DNA of 15,262 bases, taken from a bacterium. Lineage in GTDB: Bacteria; UBA8248. Location of the stretch: contig JAQBZT010000030.1 in assembly GCA_027622355.1 (NCBI GenBank), positions 1 through 15,262 of the forward strand, given 5' to 3'. Both the position numbers and the translations under genes were made by a program. The notes beneath the pieces are model-generated. The model had not been told where the DNA came from. It searched no databases and was given only the letters and a program-made list of their open reading frames with translations. This document shows positions 1 through 6,347 of the stretch, in pieces. Numbering within the stretch: position 1 is the stretch's first letter; each line of letters opens with the position of its first letter.

Positions 1-519
1 GCACTCGGGCCGGGCTCATTCACCGGCCTTCGCATCGGCGTCTCCACCGGGAAGGGAATCGCGCAGGGACTGGGGCGGCCGCTCCACGGCATCTCCTCGA
101 TGGAGGCCATGGCGCGCGGGGCGCTCGATCTCCTCATGGAAGCGGGCAGGGCTCTTCCACGATGGCTGCTCCCCTACCGGGATGCCCGGCACGGGGAGGT
201 GTTCACCGCCTTGTTCGGTCCCATCCGAAGCGGGGCGTGCCCGCGTGAGATGGACGACGCCGTCCGGGCGCCGGAGGATTTTCCGCTTCCCGCCGAGGGG
301 GAGATTCTTTTCCTCTCCGGCGAGGAGGAAGCCGTCATCATGGAGAAATTCCCGGCCCCAACGGGCAGGACCGCCCACATGGTCATGGGGCCGGCCCCGG
401 GCGCTGTGGCAAAACTCGTCTGGGAGGCCATCTCGCGCGGAGCGCCTGGGGCAGCTCCCGAGATGGGTCCCTCCTATCTCCGCCGCCCGCGAGCCGAGAC
501 CGAGTGGGAGAAAAAATAG
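1..519 (+). CDS. tsaB: tRNA threonylcarbamoyladenosine biosynthesis protein TsaB (5' truncated by window edge)
   Basis: The frame is open from base 1 to the TAG at 517-519, giving 172 visible residues; the true start lies upstream of the window. The first residues read ALGPGSFTGLRIGVSTGKG, the hallmark GPGSFTGLR(I/V)G segment of TsaB (YeaZ). The C-terminus carries the family's P-x-YLRRP ending. TsaB has an ASKHA fold and is the non-catalytic partner that dimerises with TsaD. With TsaE it transfers threonylcarbamoyl to A37 of ANN-decoding tRNAs in the cytoplasm. TsaB is usually about 220-230 residues, so roughly the first 55-65 are missing here, including the N-terminal beta strands. The gene is followed by a 116-nt spacer rather than an overlapping gene, so it may end its transcription unit. 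The assignment rests on the motif and C-terminus and is firm. Confidence 0.93.
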   Translation, partial: ALGPGSFTGLRIGVSTGKGIAQGLGRPLHGISSMEAMARGALDLLMEAGRALPRWLLPYRDARHGEVFTALFGPIRSGACPREMDDAVRAPEDFPLPAEGEILFLSGEEEAVIMEKFPAPTGRTAHMVMGPAPGAVAKLVWEAISRGAPGAAPEMGPSYLRRPRAETEWEKK

Positions 520-521
520 GC

Positions 522-550
522 TTGACCGCACACGGGGATTCCCTTAGGTT
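522..550 (+). promoter_or_regulatory. Possible sigma70-type promoter ahead of the DUF465 gene
   Basis: TTGACC (522-527) is followed after 17 nt by TAGGTT (545-550). The -35 matches five of six consensus bases but the -10 only three. It begins three bases after the tsaB stop, where a new promoter for the small downstream gene would be expected. The same -35 hexamer, TTGACC, is used by the much stronger promoter at 899-927. No mapped start is available. Confidence 0.4.
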
Positions 551-635
551 GGTCATACAGAAACAGTGGCCAACCACTTACGGGACCCTTTTATTTTGGA
601 TCCATTAACGCTTTAATAATCAGGGGGATACCGTC
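551..635 (+). other. tsaB to DUF465 spacer with small inverted repeats
   Basis: Two overlapping inverted repeats lie here: GGTTGG (547-552) with CCAACC (570-575), and AGTGG (565-569) with CCACT (574-578) around a CCAA loop. A T-rich run (TTTTATTTT, about 589-597) follows about 10 nt after the second hairpin. This is too far for a textbook intrinsic terminator, so any terminator role for tsaB is doubtful. A Shine-Dalgarno AGGGGG (622-627) precedes the ATG at 636 with 8 nt spacing. Confidence 0.3.
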
Positions 636-848
636 ATGGAGACCCAGGAAGAGAACGAACTCACGAGCAACGCGGAAGGCGGAGTCGACATCGAGGCGCT
701 GAAGGCGAAGCACACCATACTCGATGAGCGAGTTCGCGAAATCGAGGCCGAGCATATCCTCTCGCAGGAACAGGAGATGGAGATAAAGCGTCTCAAAAAA
801 GAGAAGCTGGCGCTGAAAACCCAGCTCGCGGCGCTCGGCGTCTCCTGA
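636..848 (+). CDS. DUF465 (YdcH-like) small coiled-coil protein
   Basis: This encodes 70 residues, starting at ATG 636 behind the Shine-Dalgarno AGGGGG (622-627). After an acidic, low-complexity start (residues 1-17), residues 18-67 form one amphipathic charged helix. They show the DUF465 pattern: an L-x-x-x-H near the start of the helix (H26), then L-D-x-R-V-x-x-I-E, and the diagnostic LKKEKLALK near residues 53-61. DUF465/YdcH proteins are about 70-80 residues, so the length fits. Family members are cytoplasmic helical hairpins of unknown function, often found near cell-division or RNA-biology genes. Nothing here tells the role. It has its own possible promoter upstream and is followed by a 308-nt non-coding region, so it may be monocistronic. 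The family call is good; the function is unknown. Confidence 0.82.
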   Translation: METQEENELTSNAEGGVDIEALKAKHTILDERVREIEAEHILSQEQEMEIKRLKKEKLALKTQLAALGVS

Positions 849-898
849 TCCTCAAGGAAATTCTGGGTTCCTCCGATAAGGTTCTGGAATCTGGGATG

Positions 899-927
899 TT
901 GACCCATTTCGGACAACTCCCTATAAT
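899..927 (+). promoter_or_regulatory. Strong sigma70-type promoter for the ilv operon leader
   Basis: TTGACC (899-904), a 17-nt spacer, then a perfect TATAAT (922-927): 11 of 12 consensus bases at optimal spacing. The predicted transcription start is about 933-936, some 220 nt upstream of the first AHAS gene. This is the best promoter match in the window. Its near-consensus strength suggests that control comes after initiation (leader folding or attenuation) or that it drives a stable RNA. Confidence 0.75.
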
Positions 928-999
928 GCCGCTGTTTTGTTTTGGGGGCTTCGCCGGGAACGGCGTTTCCCCTCCCTTCCTTTTTGGGGTAACGGCCAG

Positions 1000-1083
1000 A
1001 TGGATCTGGTGGCGGTTTCGAAGGCAGCGAAGTCTGTCGTACTTGGGGGGCGGTGCGCTTTCACCCTTCGCCCCCTGATTTAG
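1000..1083 (+). CDS. Candidate leader peptide (27 aa) in the ilv leader
   Basis: An ATG at 1000 opens a 27-codon frame to TAG (1081-1083), preceded by GGGG at 986-989 (10 nt spacing). The peptide has four Val, four Leu and a final Ile (9 of 27 residues), including Val-Val-Leu at codons 13-15 (1036-1044). Those codons sit in the internal loop between the AGGCAGC/GCTGCCT stem and the apical hairpin, and the stop codon abuts the GCTGCCT strand. Branched-chain operons of enteric and some alpha-proteobacteria use Val/Leu/Ile-rich leader peptides for attenuation. Here the enrichment is modest and there is no long run of regulatory codons, so this may be a chance frame. Confidence 0.25.
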   Translation: MDLVAVSKAAKSVVLGGRCAFTLRPLI

Positions 1084-1147
1084 CTGCCTGAAAACGCCCG
1101 ATTTACCAGACCCGGACGAATCGCCTCCCTGCCCCGGCGGGGACGGC

Positions 1148-1153
1148 AAGGAG
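1148..1153 (+). promoter_or_regulatory. Ribosome-binding site that leaves the first AHAS start ambiguous
   Basis: AAGGAG ends only 3 nt before the ATG at 1157 but 9 nt before an in-frame GTG at 1163. The GTG spacing is the more usual one. The choice removes only two residues and does not affect the enzyme domains. Confidence 0.55.
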
Positions 1154-1156
1154 AGA

Positions 1157-2929
1157 ATGGCCGTGAGCTCCAAGTCAGAAGTGGCCACAAGGCTGAAAAC
1201 CAAGAAGATTTCCGGCGCCGAGATCATCTACCGCGCGCTTGAGCACGAGGGGGTGAAGTACATCTTCGGCCACCCGGGCGCCGTGCTCCTCACCTTGCTC
1301 GACTTGTTCCTCAAAAGAAGCACGCTGAAGCACATCCTCACGCGGCACGAGCAGGGTGCCGCCCACATGGCCGAGGGATACGCCCGCGCCAGCGGAGAGG
1401 TCGGAGTTTGCCTCACCACTTCAGGACCCGGCGCCACCAACCTGATCACCGGCATCACCGACGCCTTCATGGACTCGGTGCCCATCGTCTGCCTCACCGG
1501 CCAGGTCGCCACCACCATGGTCGGAAACGACGCCTTCCAGGAGGCGGACATCGTCGGCATGACGCGAACCGTGACCAAGCAGAACTATCTCGTGAAGCGA
1601 ATCGAGGATCTGGCCCCCACGCTCCATGAAGCCTTCTACATCGCCCGGACGGGGAGGCCCGGCCCCGTGCTCGTCGATCTGCCCAAGGACATCATCTTCG
1701 GCGAGGCAATCTTCGAGATCCCCGAGAAGATCGAGATCCGCGGCTACAAGCCCACGACGCGGGGCCACCCCCGGCAGATCCAGCGGGTCGCCGAGGCGAT
1801 CGCCGAGTCCAAGCAGCCGCTCCTCTACGTGGGCGGCGGCGCGATTCACGCCGAGGCCCACGAGGAAGTCCTCAAGCTCGCCGAAACGGCCGACATCCCC
1901 GTGACGTGGACCCTGCTCGGCGCCGGCGCTTTTCCGAGCGCGCACGCGCTCTCCCTCGGAATGCTGGGGATGCACGGAACGGCTTACGCCAACTTCGCGA
2001 CCTGCGAGTGTGATCTTCTCATCTCGGTGGGAGCGCGCTTTGACGATCGCGTGACGGGCAAGGTGTCCGAGTTCGCCACGCGGGCGAAGATCGTCCACAT
2101 CGACATCGACCCGACCAGCATCGGGAAAAACAAGCCGGTGGACATCCCCGTGGTGGGGGACGCCAGGCAGGTGCTCCGCGAGCTGATCAAGCTGGTGAAA
2201 AAACAAAAACGCCCTCTCTGGCGAAAACGGATGGAGCGCCTCAAGAAGGAGTATCCCCTCACCTTCGATGCGCCGGAGGATGCCCCCATCAAGCCGCAGG
2301 AGGCCATCCTCGCCCTGAGCCAGGAAGCTGGCGATCGGGCCGTCATCACCACCGAAGTGGGCCAGCACCAGATGTGGGCCGCCCAGTACTACAACTTCAC
2401 CTACCCGCGGCAGTTCATCTCCTCGGGCGGCCTCGGCACGATGGGCTTCGGCTTCCCCGCCGCCATCGGCGCCGCCATCGCGCGCAAGGACAAGATCGCC
2501 ATCGACATCGCCGGCGACGGAAGCATCCAGATGGTCCTTCAGGAACTGTCCACCGCCGTCCAGTACGGCATTCCGGTCAAGGTATTCATCCTGAACAACT
2601 ACGGCCTGGGCATGGTGCGCCAGTGGCAGGACCTTTTCATGGACCGGCGCTTCAGCGAGGTCGGCCTCGAAGTGTCGCCCGACTACGTGAAGCTCGCCGA
2701 CGCCTACGGCGCCAAGGGCCTTCACATCGAAAAGCGGGAAGATCTCCGCCCGGCCATCCGGGAGATGCTCGATACGCCAGGCCCATTCATTCTCAACGTG
2801 GTGATCGACCCGGACGAGCTGGTCTTCCCCATGGTTCCGGCCGGCGGGGCGATCAAGGACATGATCCTCCGGGACGAGCGGAACAAGAAAAAAGCGAAGC
2901 GAAAGCTCAGCGCCCTGCCCGACAACTAA
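1157..2929 (+). CDS. ilvB: Acetolactate (acetohydroxyacid) synthase catalytic subunit, copy 1
   Basis: This encodes 590 residues (GTG 1163 is an alternative start). The enzyme is ThDP/FAD-dependent and condenses two pyruvates, or pyruvate with 2-ketobutyrate, in the first common step of Val/Leu/Ile synthesis. Visible features are: catalytic Glu65 in TRHEQGAAHMAEGYA; SGPGATN (89-95); the FAD-domain RFDDRVTGK (294-302); VGQHQMWAAQ (401-410); the ThDP/Mg site GDGS (453-456) to NN (480-481); substrate-channel Trp490 in RQWQ; and FPMVPAG near the C-terminus. Length is normal for the family, with an extra basic tail (NKKKAKRK). The loop before Glu65 reads GHPGAVLLTLLD where the second copy has GIPGGAIMPFYD, so the second Gly, the next Ala and the Pro are changed. 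The gene lies 45 nt ahead of a second catalytic gene. The AHAS call is firm; whether it keeps normal substrate and inhibitor behaviour is open. Confidence 0.93.
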   Translation: MAVSSKSEVATRLKTKKISGAEIIYRALEHEGVKYIFGHPGAVLLTLLDLFLKRSTLKHILTRHEQGAAHMAEGYARASGEVGVCLTTSGPGATNLITGITDAFMDSVPIVCLTGQVATTMVGNDAFQEADIVGMTRTVTKQNYLVKRIEDLAPTLHEAFYIARTGRPGPVLVDLPKDIIFGEAIFEIPEKIEIRGYKPTTRGHPRQIQRVAEAIAESKQPLLYVGGGAIHAEAHEEVLKLAETADIPVTWTLLGAGAFPSAHALSLGMLGMHGTAYANFATCECDLLISVGARFDDRVTGKVSEFATRAKIVHIDIDPTSIGKNKPVDIPVVGDARQVLRELIKLVKKQKRPLWRKRMERLKKEYPLTFDAPEDAPIKPQEAILALSQEAGDRAVITTEVGQHQMWAAQYYNFTYPRQFISSGGLGTMGFGFPAAIGAAIARKDKIAIDIAGDGSIQMVLQELSTAVQYGIPVKVFILNNYGLGMVRQWQDLFMDRRFSEVGLEVSPDYVKLADAYGAKGLHIEKREDLRPAIREMLDTPGPFILNVVIDPDELVFPMVPAGGAIKDMILRDERNKKKAKRKLSALPDN

Positions 2930-2960
2930 CCGGGCGGCGCCTGCGGAAGGCAGATTCGAC

Positions 2961-2977
2961 GAGGAGATACAGTTTTG
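2961..2977 (+). promoter_or_regulatory. Ribosome-binding site supporting a TTG start for the second AHAS gene
   Basis: GAGGAG (2961-2966) lies 8 nt before TTG (2975-2977). The next residues, KLNASQIIIEELK, match the usual N-terminus of AHAS large subunits. No ATG occurs nearby in frame, so TTG is the preferred start. Confidence 0.7.
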
Positions 2978-4669
2978 AAACTGAACGCTTCCCAAATCAT
3001 CATCGAGGAACTCAAGGCGCACGGCATCGACATGGCGTTCGGGATCCCGGGCGGCGCCATCATGCCCTTCTATGATGAGCTGATGAAGGCGGATTTTCCG
3101 CACATCCTCACCCGGCACGAACAGGGCGCCGCCCATATGGCGGACGGCTACGCCCGCGTGAGCGGCAAGGTGGCCGTCGTGGTCACCACCTCCGGGCCGG
3201 GCGCGACGAACCTCATCACCGGCCTGCTGAACGCCTACATGGACTCGGTGCCGATGATCGCCATCACCGGCCAAGTGGCCTCCCCGATGATCGGCACCGA
3301 CGCCTTCCAGGAGGCGGACACCTACGGGTGCACCATTCCGGTGACGAAATACAACTGGCTGATCAAGGATGTCCGCGACACGCAGCACGTGATCCGCGAG
3401 GCCATCCGGGTGGCGACGACCGGCCGCCCCGGCCCCGTGGTGGTGGACATTCCCAAGGACATTCAGATTCAGGAGACCGAATACACGCCGGCCGGCGCGC
3501 AGGACCTCTCGCCCGCCGCGCCGCGCGTTTTCCCCGAGCCGGACATGGCGGCCATCGAGAAGCTGCTCGCGGCTCTCGAGAGCGCGCGGAAGCCGCTCAT
3601 CCTGGCCGGCTCCGGCATCATCAAGGCGAACGCGGCGGAGGACCTGACCCAGTTCGCGCGGAAGGGCCAGATCCCGGTGATCAACACCCTGCTCGGCCTT
3701 GGCGGTTTTCCGGGGACCGACCCCCTCTCGCTCGGCATGCCCGGCATGCACGGCACGGCCTACGCCAACTTCGCGCTGGGCGACTGCGATCTGCTGATCA
3801 ACCTCGGGGGGCGCTTCGACGATAGGGTGACGGGCAATGTGTCGAAATTTTGCCCGAACGCAATCATCGTCCACGTGGACATCGACCCGGCCGAGCTGGG
3901 CAAGCGCGTTCCGACGGACATCCCCATCCTGGCAAACGTAAAGGACGTCCTGCGCATCCTGAACCAGCGGGCCAAGAACAAGCCTCACAAGAAATGGCTT
4001 CAGCAGGTGGAAACCTGGAAGCAGGAGCATCCGCTCCACTACGACTGGGACGGGACGATCAAGCCGCAGTATGTGATTGAGCAGATCCAGGACCTGACGC
4101 GCGGAGACGCCATCGTCGTCACCGGCGTGGGACAGCACCAGATGTGGGCGGCGCAGTTCTACAAATTCAACGAACCACGGAATTGGGTGAGCTCGGGCGG
4201 CCTGGGCACGATGGGCTTCGGCCTTCCCGCCGCCATCGGCGCCCAGTTCGGCCGGCCGGAGAAGGACGTCTGGCTGGTGGATGGCGACGGCAGCTTCGCC
4301 ATGACGCTCGTCGAGCTGGCCACCGCCTCGCACTACAACGTGCCGGTCAAGGTGGCGATCCTGAACAATACTTATCTCGGGATGGTGCGGCAGTGGCAGG
4401 AGCTCTTCTTCGAAAAGCGCTACTCTCACTCGCACTACCCGACAAACCCGGACTTCGCCCTCATCGCCGAGGGCTACGGCGTCCGCGGATTCAACATCCG
4501 CGACGTGAACGACGTGCGCAGCACGCTCGAACAGGCGGCGGAGATCGACGGCCCCGTCATCATGAACTTCCACGTGAACCCGGAGGAGAACGTCTGGCCG
4601 ATGGTGCCGGCCGGAGCCGGGAACAATGAAATGCAGCTGGCACCGGCGGAAGTGGACAAGGCGAAATGA
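2975..4669 (+). CDS. ilvB: Acetolactate (acetohydroxyacid) synthase catalytic subunit, copy 2
   Basis: This encodes 564 residues from a TTG start. All canonical AHAS features are present: GIPGGAIMPFYD (23-34); catalytic Glu49 in TRHEQGAAHMADGYA; SGPGATN; GTDAFQEAD; RFDDRVTGN (280-288); VGQHQMWAAQ (385-394); the ThDP motif GDGS (437-440) to NN (464-465); Trp474 in RQWQ; and WPMVPAGAG near the end. It has no long basic tail. It looks closer to ordinary bacterial AHAS than copy 1. The two share long blocks of protein sequence but only scattered short identical DNA runs (for example GACGCCTTCCAGGAGGCGG), so the duplication is old. ATGA at 4666-4669 overlaps the stop with the start of the first small subunit, indicating translational coupling. 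Copy 2 may therefore be the partner produced most closely with the regulatory subunits. Confidence 0.95.
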   Translation: MKLNASQIIIEELKAHGIDMAFGIPGGAIMPFYDELMKADFPHILTRHEQGAAHMADGYARVSGKVAVVVTTSGPGATNLITGLLNAYMDSVPMIAITGQVASPMIGTDAFQEADTYGCTIPVTKYNWLIKDVRDTQHVIREAIRVATTGRPGPVVVDIPKDIQIQETEYTPAGAQDLSPAAPRVFPEPDMAAIEKLLAALESARKPLILAGSGIIKANAAEDLTQFARKGQIPVINTLLGLGGFPGTDPLSLGMPGMHGTAYANFALGDCDLLINLGGRFDDRVTGNVSKFCPNAIIVHVDIDPAELGKRVPTDIPILANVKDVLRILNQRAKNKPHKKWLQQVETWKQEHPLHYDWDGTIKPQYVIEQIQDLTRGDAIVVTGVGQHQMWAAQFYKFNEPRNWVSSGGLGTMGFGLPAAIGAQFGRPEKDVWLVDGDGSFAMTLVELATASHYNVPVKVAILNNTYLGMVRQWQELFFEKRYSHSHYPTNPDFALIAEGYGVRGFNIRDVNDVRSTLEQAAEIDGPVIMNFHVNPEENVWPMVPAGAGNNEMQLAPAEVDKAK

Positions 4670-5169
4670 GACAAATCTTTTCCGTGCTGGTGAACAATCA
4701 CGCGGGCGTTCTCTCCCATGTGGCGGGCCTGTTCACCCGCCGGGGCTACAACATCGAGAGCGTCGCCGCGGGACCGACCGAAAACCCCGAGACGACCCGC
4801 ATCACCATCGTCGCCTTCGGCGAGAACGCCGAACTCGAGCAGATCGCCAAGCAGCTCGGAAAGCTGTACGACGTGCAGGAGATCACACAGCTCAACTACA
4901 ACACCTCGATCACGCGGGAGCTTGTGCTGGCGACCATCTATGCCGGTTCCGAAAAGCGAAACGAGGTGATACAGCTCGCGAACGCCTTCGGCGCAAACGT
5001 CATCGGCATGTCGGACGAAACGATCACGCTGGAGATCAGCGGCAATGATCACAAGGTGTATACCGTTATAAAGGCGCTGGAGCGATACGGGATCTCCCGA
5101 ATGGCGCGAACGGGCATGATCGCCCTTCCCTACGAGAAAATGCCCTCAGACTGGGAGCCGCTGAACTGA
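4666..5169 (+). CDS. ilvN: Acetolactate synthase regulatory (small) subunit, copy 1
   Basis: This encodes 167 residues and overlaps the catalytic gene by 4 nt (ATGA). The N-terminal ACT domain (about residues 3-75) contains VNNHAGVLSHVAGLF and RRGYNIES. The C-terminal ALS_ss_C domain (about 83-157) contains the REL-x-LATIYA strand and ends with RMARTGMIALP. Small subunits activate the catalytic dimer and confer feedback inhibition, usually by valine. Residues equivalent to E. coli IlvH Asn11, Gly14, Ser17 and Asn29, changed in valine-resistant mutants there, are Asn11, Gly14, Ser17 and Asn29 here with no offset, so effector binding looks intact. The C-terminal tail (YEKMPSDWEPLN) differs from that of the second small subunit. 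Its stop shares one base with the next start (TGATG, 5167-5171). Confidence 0.93.
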   Translation: MRQIFSVLVNNHAGVLSHVAGLFTRRGYNIESVAAGPTENPETTRITIVAFGENAELEQIAKQLGKLYDVQEITQLNYNTSITRELVLATIYAGSEKRNEVIQLANAFGANVIGMSDETITLEISGNDHKVYTVIKALERYGISRMARTGMIALPYEKMPSDWEPLN

Positions 5170-5699
5170 TGAACGAACACGCCGAAAACGGAAAAGAAAA
5201 GACGCACTCTTTTGCCGTCCTCGTCGAGAACAAGTTCGGGGTCTTGGCAAAAGTGGCGAGCCTGTTCAGCGCTCGCGGCTACAACATCGACAGTCTTTGC
5301 GTGGGCACCACCCAGGATCCGTCCATCTCGCGGATCACGCTGGTTACCCGCGGAGACGACCGGATACTCGAGCAGATCCGCAAACAGCTCGACAAGCTCA
5401 TCGACACGATCAAGGTGCTCGACCTCTCCGAGGACGACAGCGTTCAACGCGAGATGATGCTGATCAAGGTGAATGCGGCCCAGTCGAAGCGCACCGACAT
5501 CCTTCAACTCGTTGAGATTTTCCGGGCGCGCATCGTGGATGTCACGATGGACACTTTCGTGATCGAAGCCACGGGAGACTCCGGCAAGCTCGCCGCCTTT
5601 CTCGATTTGCTGCGGCCGTTCGGGATCAAGGAAATATCCCGATCGGGCCAGGTCGCCATGTCCCGCGGCCCGAAGACGCTGAAGAGCAGCAAGGGATGA
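5169..5699 (+). CDS. ilvH: Acetolactate synthase regulatory (small) subunit, copy 2
   Basis: This encodes 176 residues, starting one base into the preceding stop (TGATG). A short charged N-terminal extension (residues 1-13) precedes an ACT domain with VENKFGVLAKVASLF and ARGYNIDSL (about 14-84). The ALS_ss_C domain (about 93-165) contains REMMLIKVNA, DVTMDTFVIEATG, and the typical EISRSGQVAMSRG ending. This copy resembles E. coli IlvH more closely than copy 1 does. Predicted effector-contact positions are Asn21, Gly24 and Asn39; the position equivalent to IlvH Ser17 is Ala27. It is the last gene of the AHAS block, and psd starts 6 nt after its stop. A second regulatory subunit beside two catalytic subunits raises the possibility of mixed holoenzymes or isoform-specific pairing. 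Confidence 0.93.
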   Translation: MNEHAENGKEKTHSFAVLVENKFGVLAKVASLFSARGYNIDSLCVGTTQDPSISRITLVTRGDDRILEQIRKQLDKLIDTIKVLDLSEDDSVQREMMLIKVNAAQSKRTDILQLVEIFRARIVDVTMDTFVIEATGDSGKLAAFLDLLRPFGIKEISRSGQVAMSRGPKTLKSSKG

Positions 5700-5705
5700 C
5701 CCCGA

Positions 5706-6347
5706 ATGACGGAAGAGAATAGGCGCCGCCTGCCCATCGCTCGCGAAGGATGGCGCTATGTTGCCGGTCTTCTGATCGCGGCTTTTCTCGCGGGTTTCCT
5801 CTGGAGCGGCATCGCGGCGGGGACGCTGGTTGTTCTCGCGTGCGCCGTGGCGGCGTTTTTCCGCAATCCCGAGCGGACCCCGCCGGCTGACCCTACGGCG
5901 GTGGTGGCCCCGGCCGATGGCCGGGTGGTGGCCGTGGCGCCGGGGGCGTGCGGCGGAGAGGTCATCCGCATCTTCCTCTCCCCCCTGGATGTCCACATCA
6001 ACCGCTCGCCCGTGGCGGGCGAAATACGGGGCATCCAGTACCAAAAAGGCCGATTTGTCGCTGCTTTCAGGGAAGACGCCTCTGAAGTGAACGAGCGGAA
6101 TTCTCTGGACATTCAGACCGACGCGGGCGAGAATTTCCGGGTGGTACAGATTGCCGGCGTGCTGGCCCGGCGAATTGTTTGCTGGTCCCGGGTCGGCGAC
6201 CGCCTCCCCATGGGGGAGCGCTTCGGCCTGATTCAGTTCGGATCGCGGACCGACCTTCACCTCCCCGAAGGCTTTACGGCGTGCTGCCGGGTCGGGGATC
6301 GCGTCCGCGGAGGAGAAACGATCATTGCCCGGAAAAATCAAGGATAG
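5706..6347 (+). CDS. psd: Phosphatidylserine decarboxylase proenzyme (short, single-segment type)
   Basis: This encodes 213 residues. The enzyme decarboxylates phosphatidylserine to phosphatidylethanolamine at the inner membrane. Two hydrophobic stretches (about 18-32 and 36-52) anchor the N-terminus, followed by FFRNPERTPP, typical of the short class. The pyruvoyl enzyme matures by self-cleavage at Gly-Ser. The site here is G179-S180 in QFGSRTDLHLP, where Ser180 would become the pyruvoyl group of the small chain. The Asp and His that assist cleavage are visible as Asp71 in PADG and His97 in LDVHINRSP. ATG 5706 lies 6 nt after the ilvH stop, with AAGGG at 5691-5695 as Shine-Dalgarno. The 3' end overlaps pssA by 23 nt. 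Its place behind AHAS genes is a known bacterial arrangement. The call is firm. Confidence 0.94.
   Translation: MTEENRRRLPIAREGWRYVAGLLIAAFLAGFLWSGIAAGTLVVLACAVAAFFRNPERTPPADPTAVVAPADGRVVAVAPGACGGEVIRIFLSPLDVHINRSPVAGEIRGIQYQKGRFVAAFREDASEVNERNSLDIQTDAGENFRVVQIAGVLARRIVCWSRVGDRLPMGERFGLIQFGSRTDLHLPEGFTACCRVGDRVRGGETIIARKNQG

Larger units (their letters stand above)
934..1156 (+). promoter_or_regulatory. Long structured 5' leader upstream of the AHAS genes
   Basis: This is a 223-nt untranslated stretch between the strong promoter and the first AHAS gene. It can pair into an extended imperfect rod: CGCCGGG (952-958) with CCCGGCG (1133-1139); GGCG (962-965) with CGCC (1122-1125); TCTGGT (1005-1010) with ACCAGA (1105-1110); GGCG (1011-1014) with CGCC (1095-1098); TTTC (1016-1019) with GAAA (1090-1093); AGGCAGC (1022-1028) with GCTGCCT (1083-1089); and an apical GGGGGCG (1046-1052) with CGCCCCC (1069-1075). 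Competing local hairpins exist: CGCCG-GGAA-CGGCG (952-965) and CCAGA-TGGA-TCTGG (996-1009). The outer arm ends just before the ribosome-binding site AAGGAG (1148-1153). No T-run follows any hairpin, so a classical attenuator terminator is not visible. It could be a cis-regulatory leader or a stable 6S-sized RNA; I cannot assign a family. Confidence 0.5.

Noticed and set aside
896..1078. 60-codon open frame starting at 896 and overlapping the ilv promoter
   Set aside because: Its start lies upstream of the -35 element, it has no Shine-Dalgarno and shows no family resemblance; it is a chance frame over the promoter and leader.
934..1115. 6S RNA (ssrS) as the identity of the structured region
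   Set aside because: Size, rod shape and strong promoter fit loosely, but I could not match conserved 6S sequence around a central bubble, and no terminator separates it from ilvB. It is kept only as an alternative.
934..1156. T-box riboswitch or classical transcription attenuator
   Set aside because: No T-box consensus (AGGGTGGNACCGCG-like) is present, and no GC hairpin is followed by a T-run.
1421..4573. A very long open frame (about 1050 codons) on the minus strand, crossing both AHAS catalytic genes
   Set aside because: It is antisense to two genes with clear enzyme motifs. It reads as low-complexity Arg/Gly/His/Asp/Val-rich protein with internally repeated blocks caused by the duplicated genes, and it has no recognisable domain. 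GC-rich coding DNA commonly leaves such frames open.
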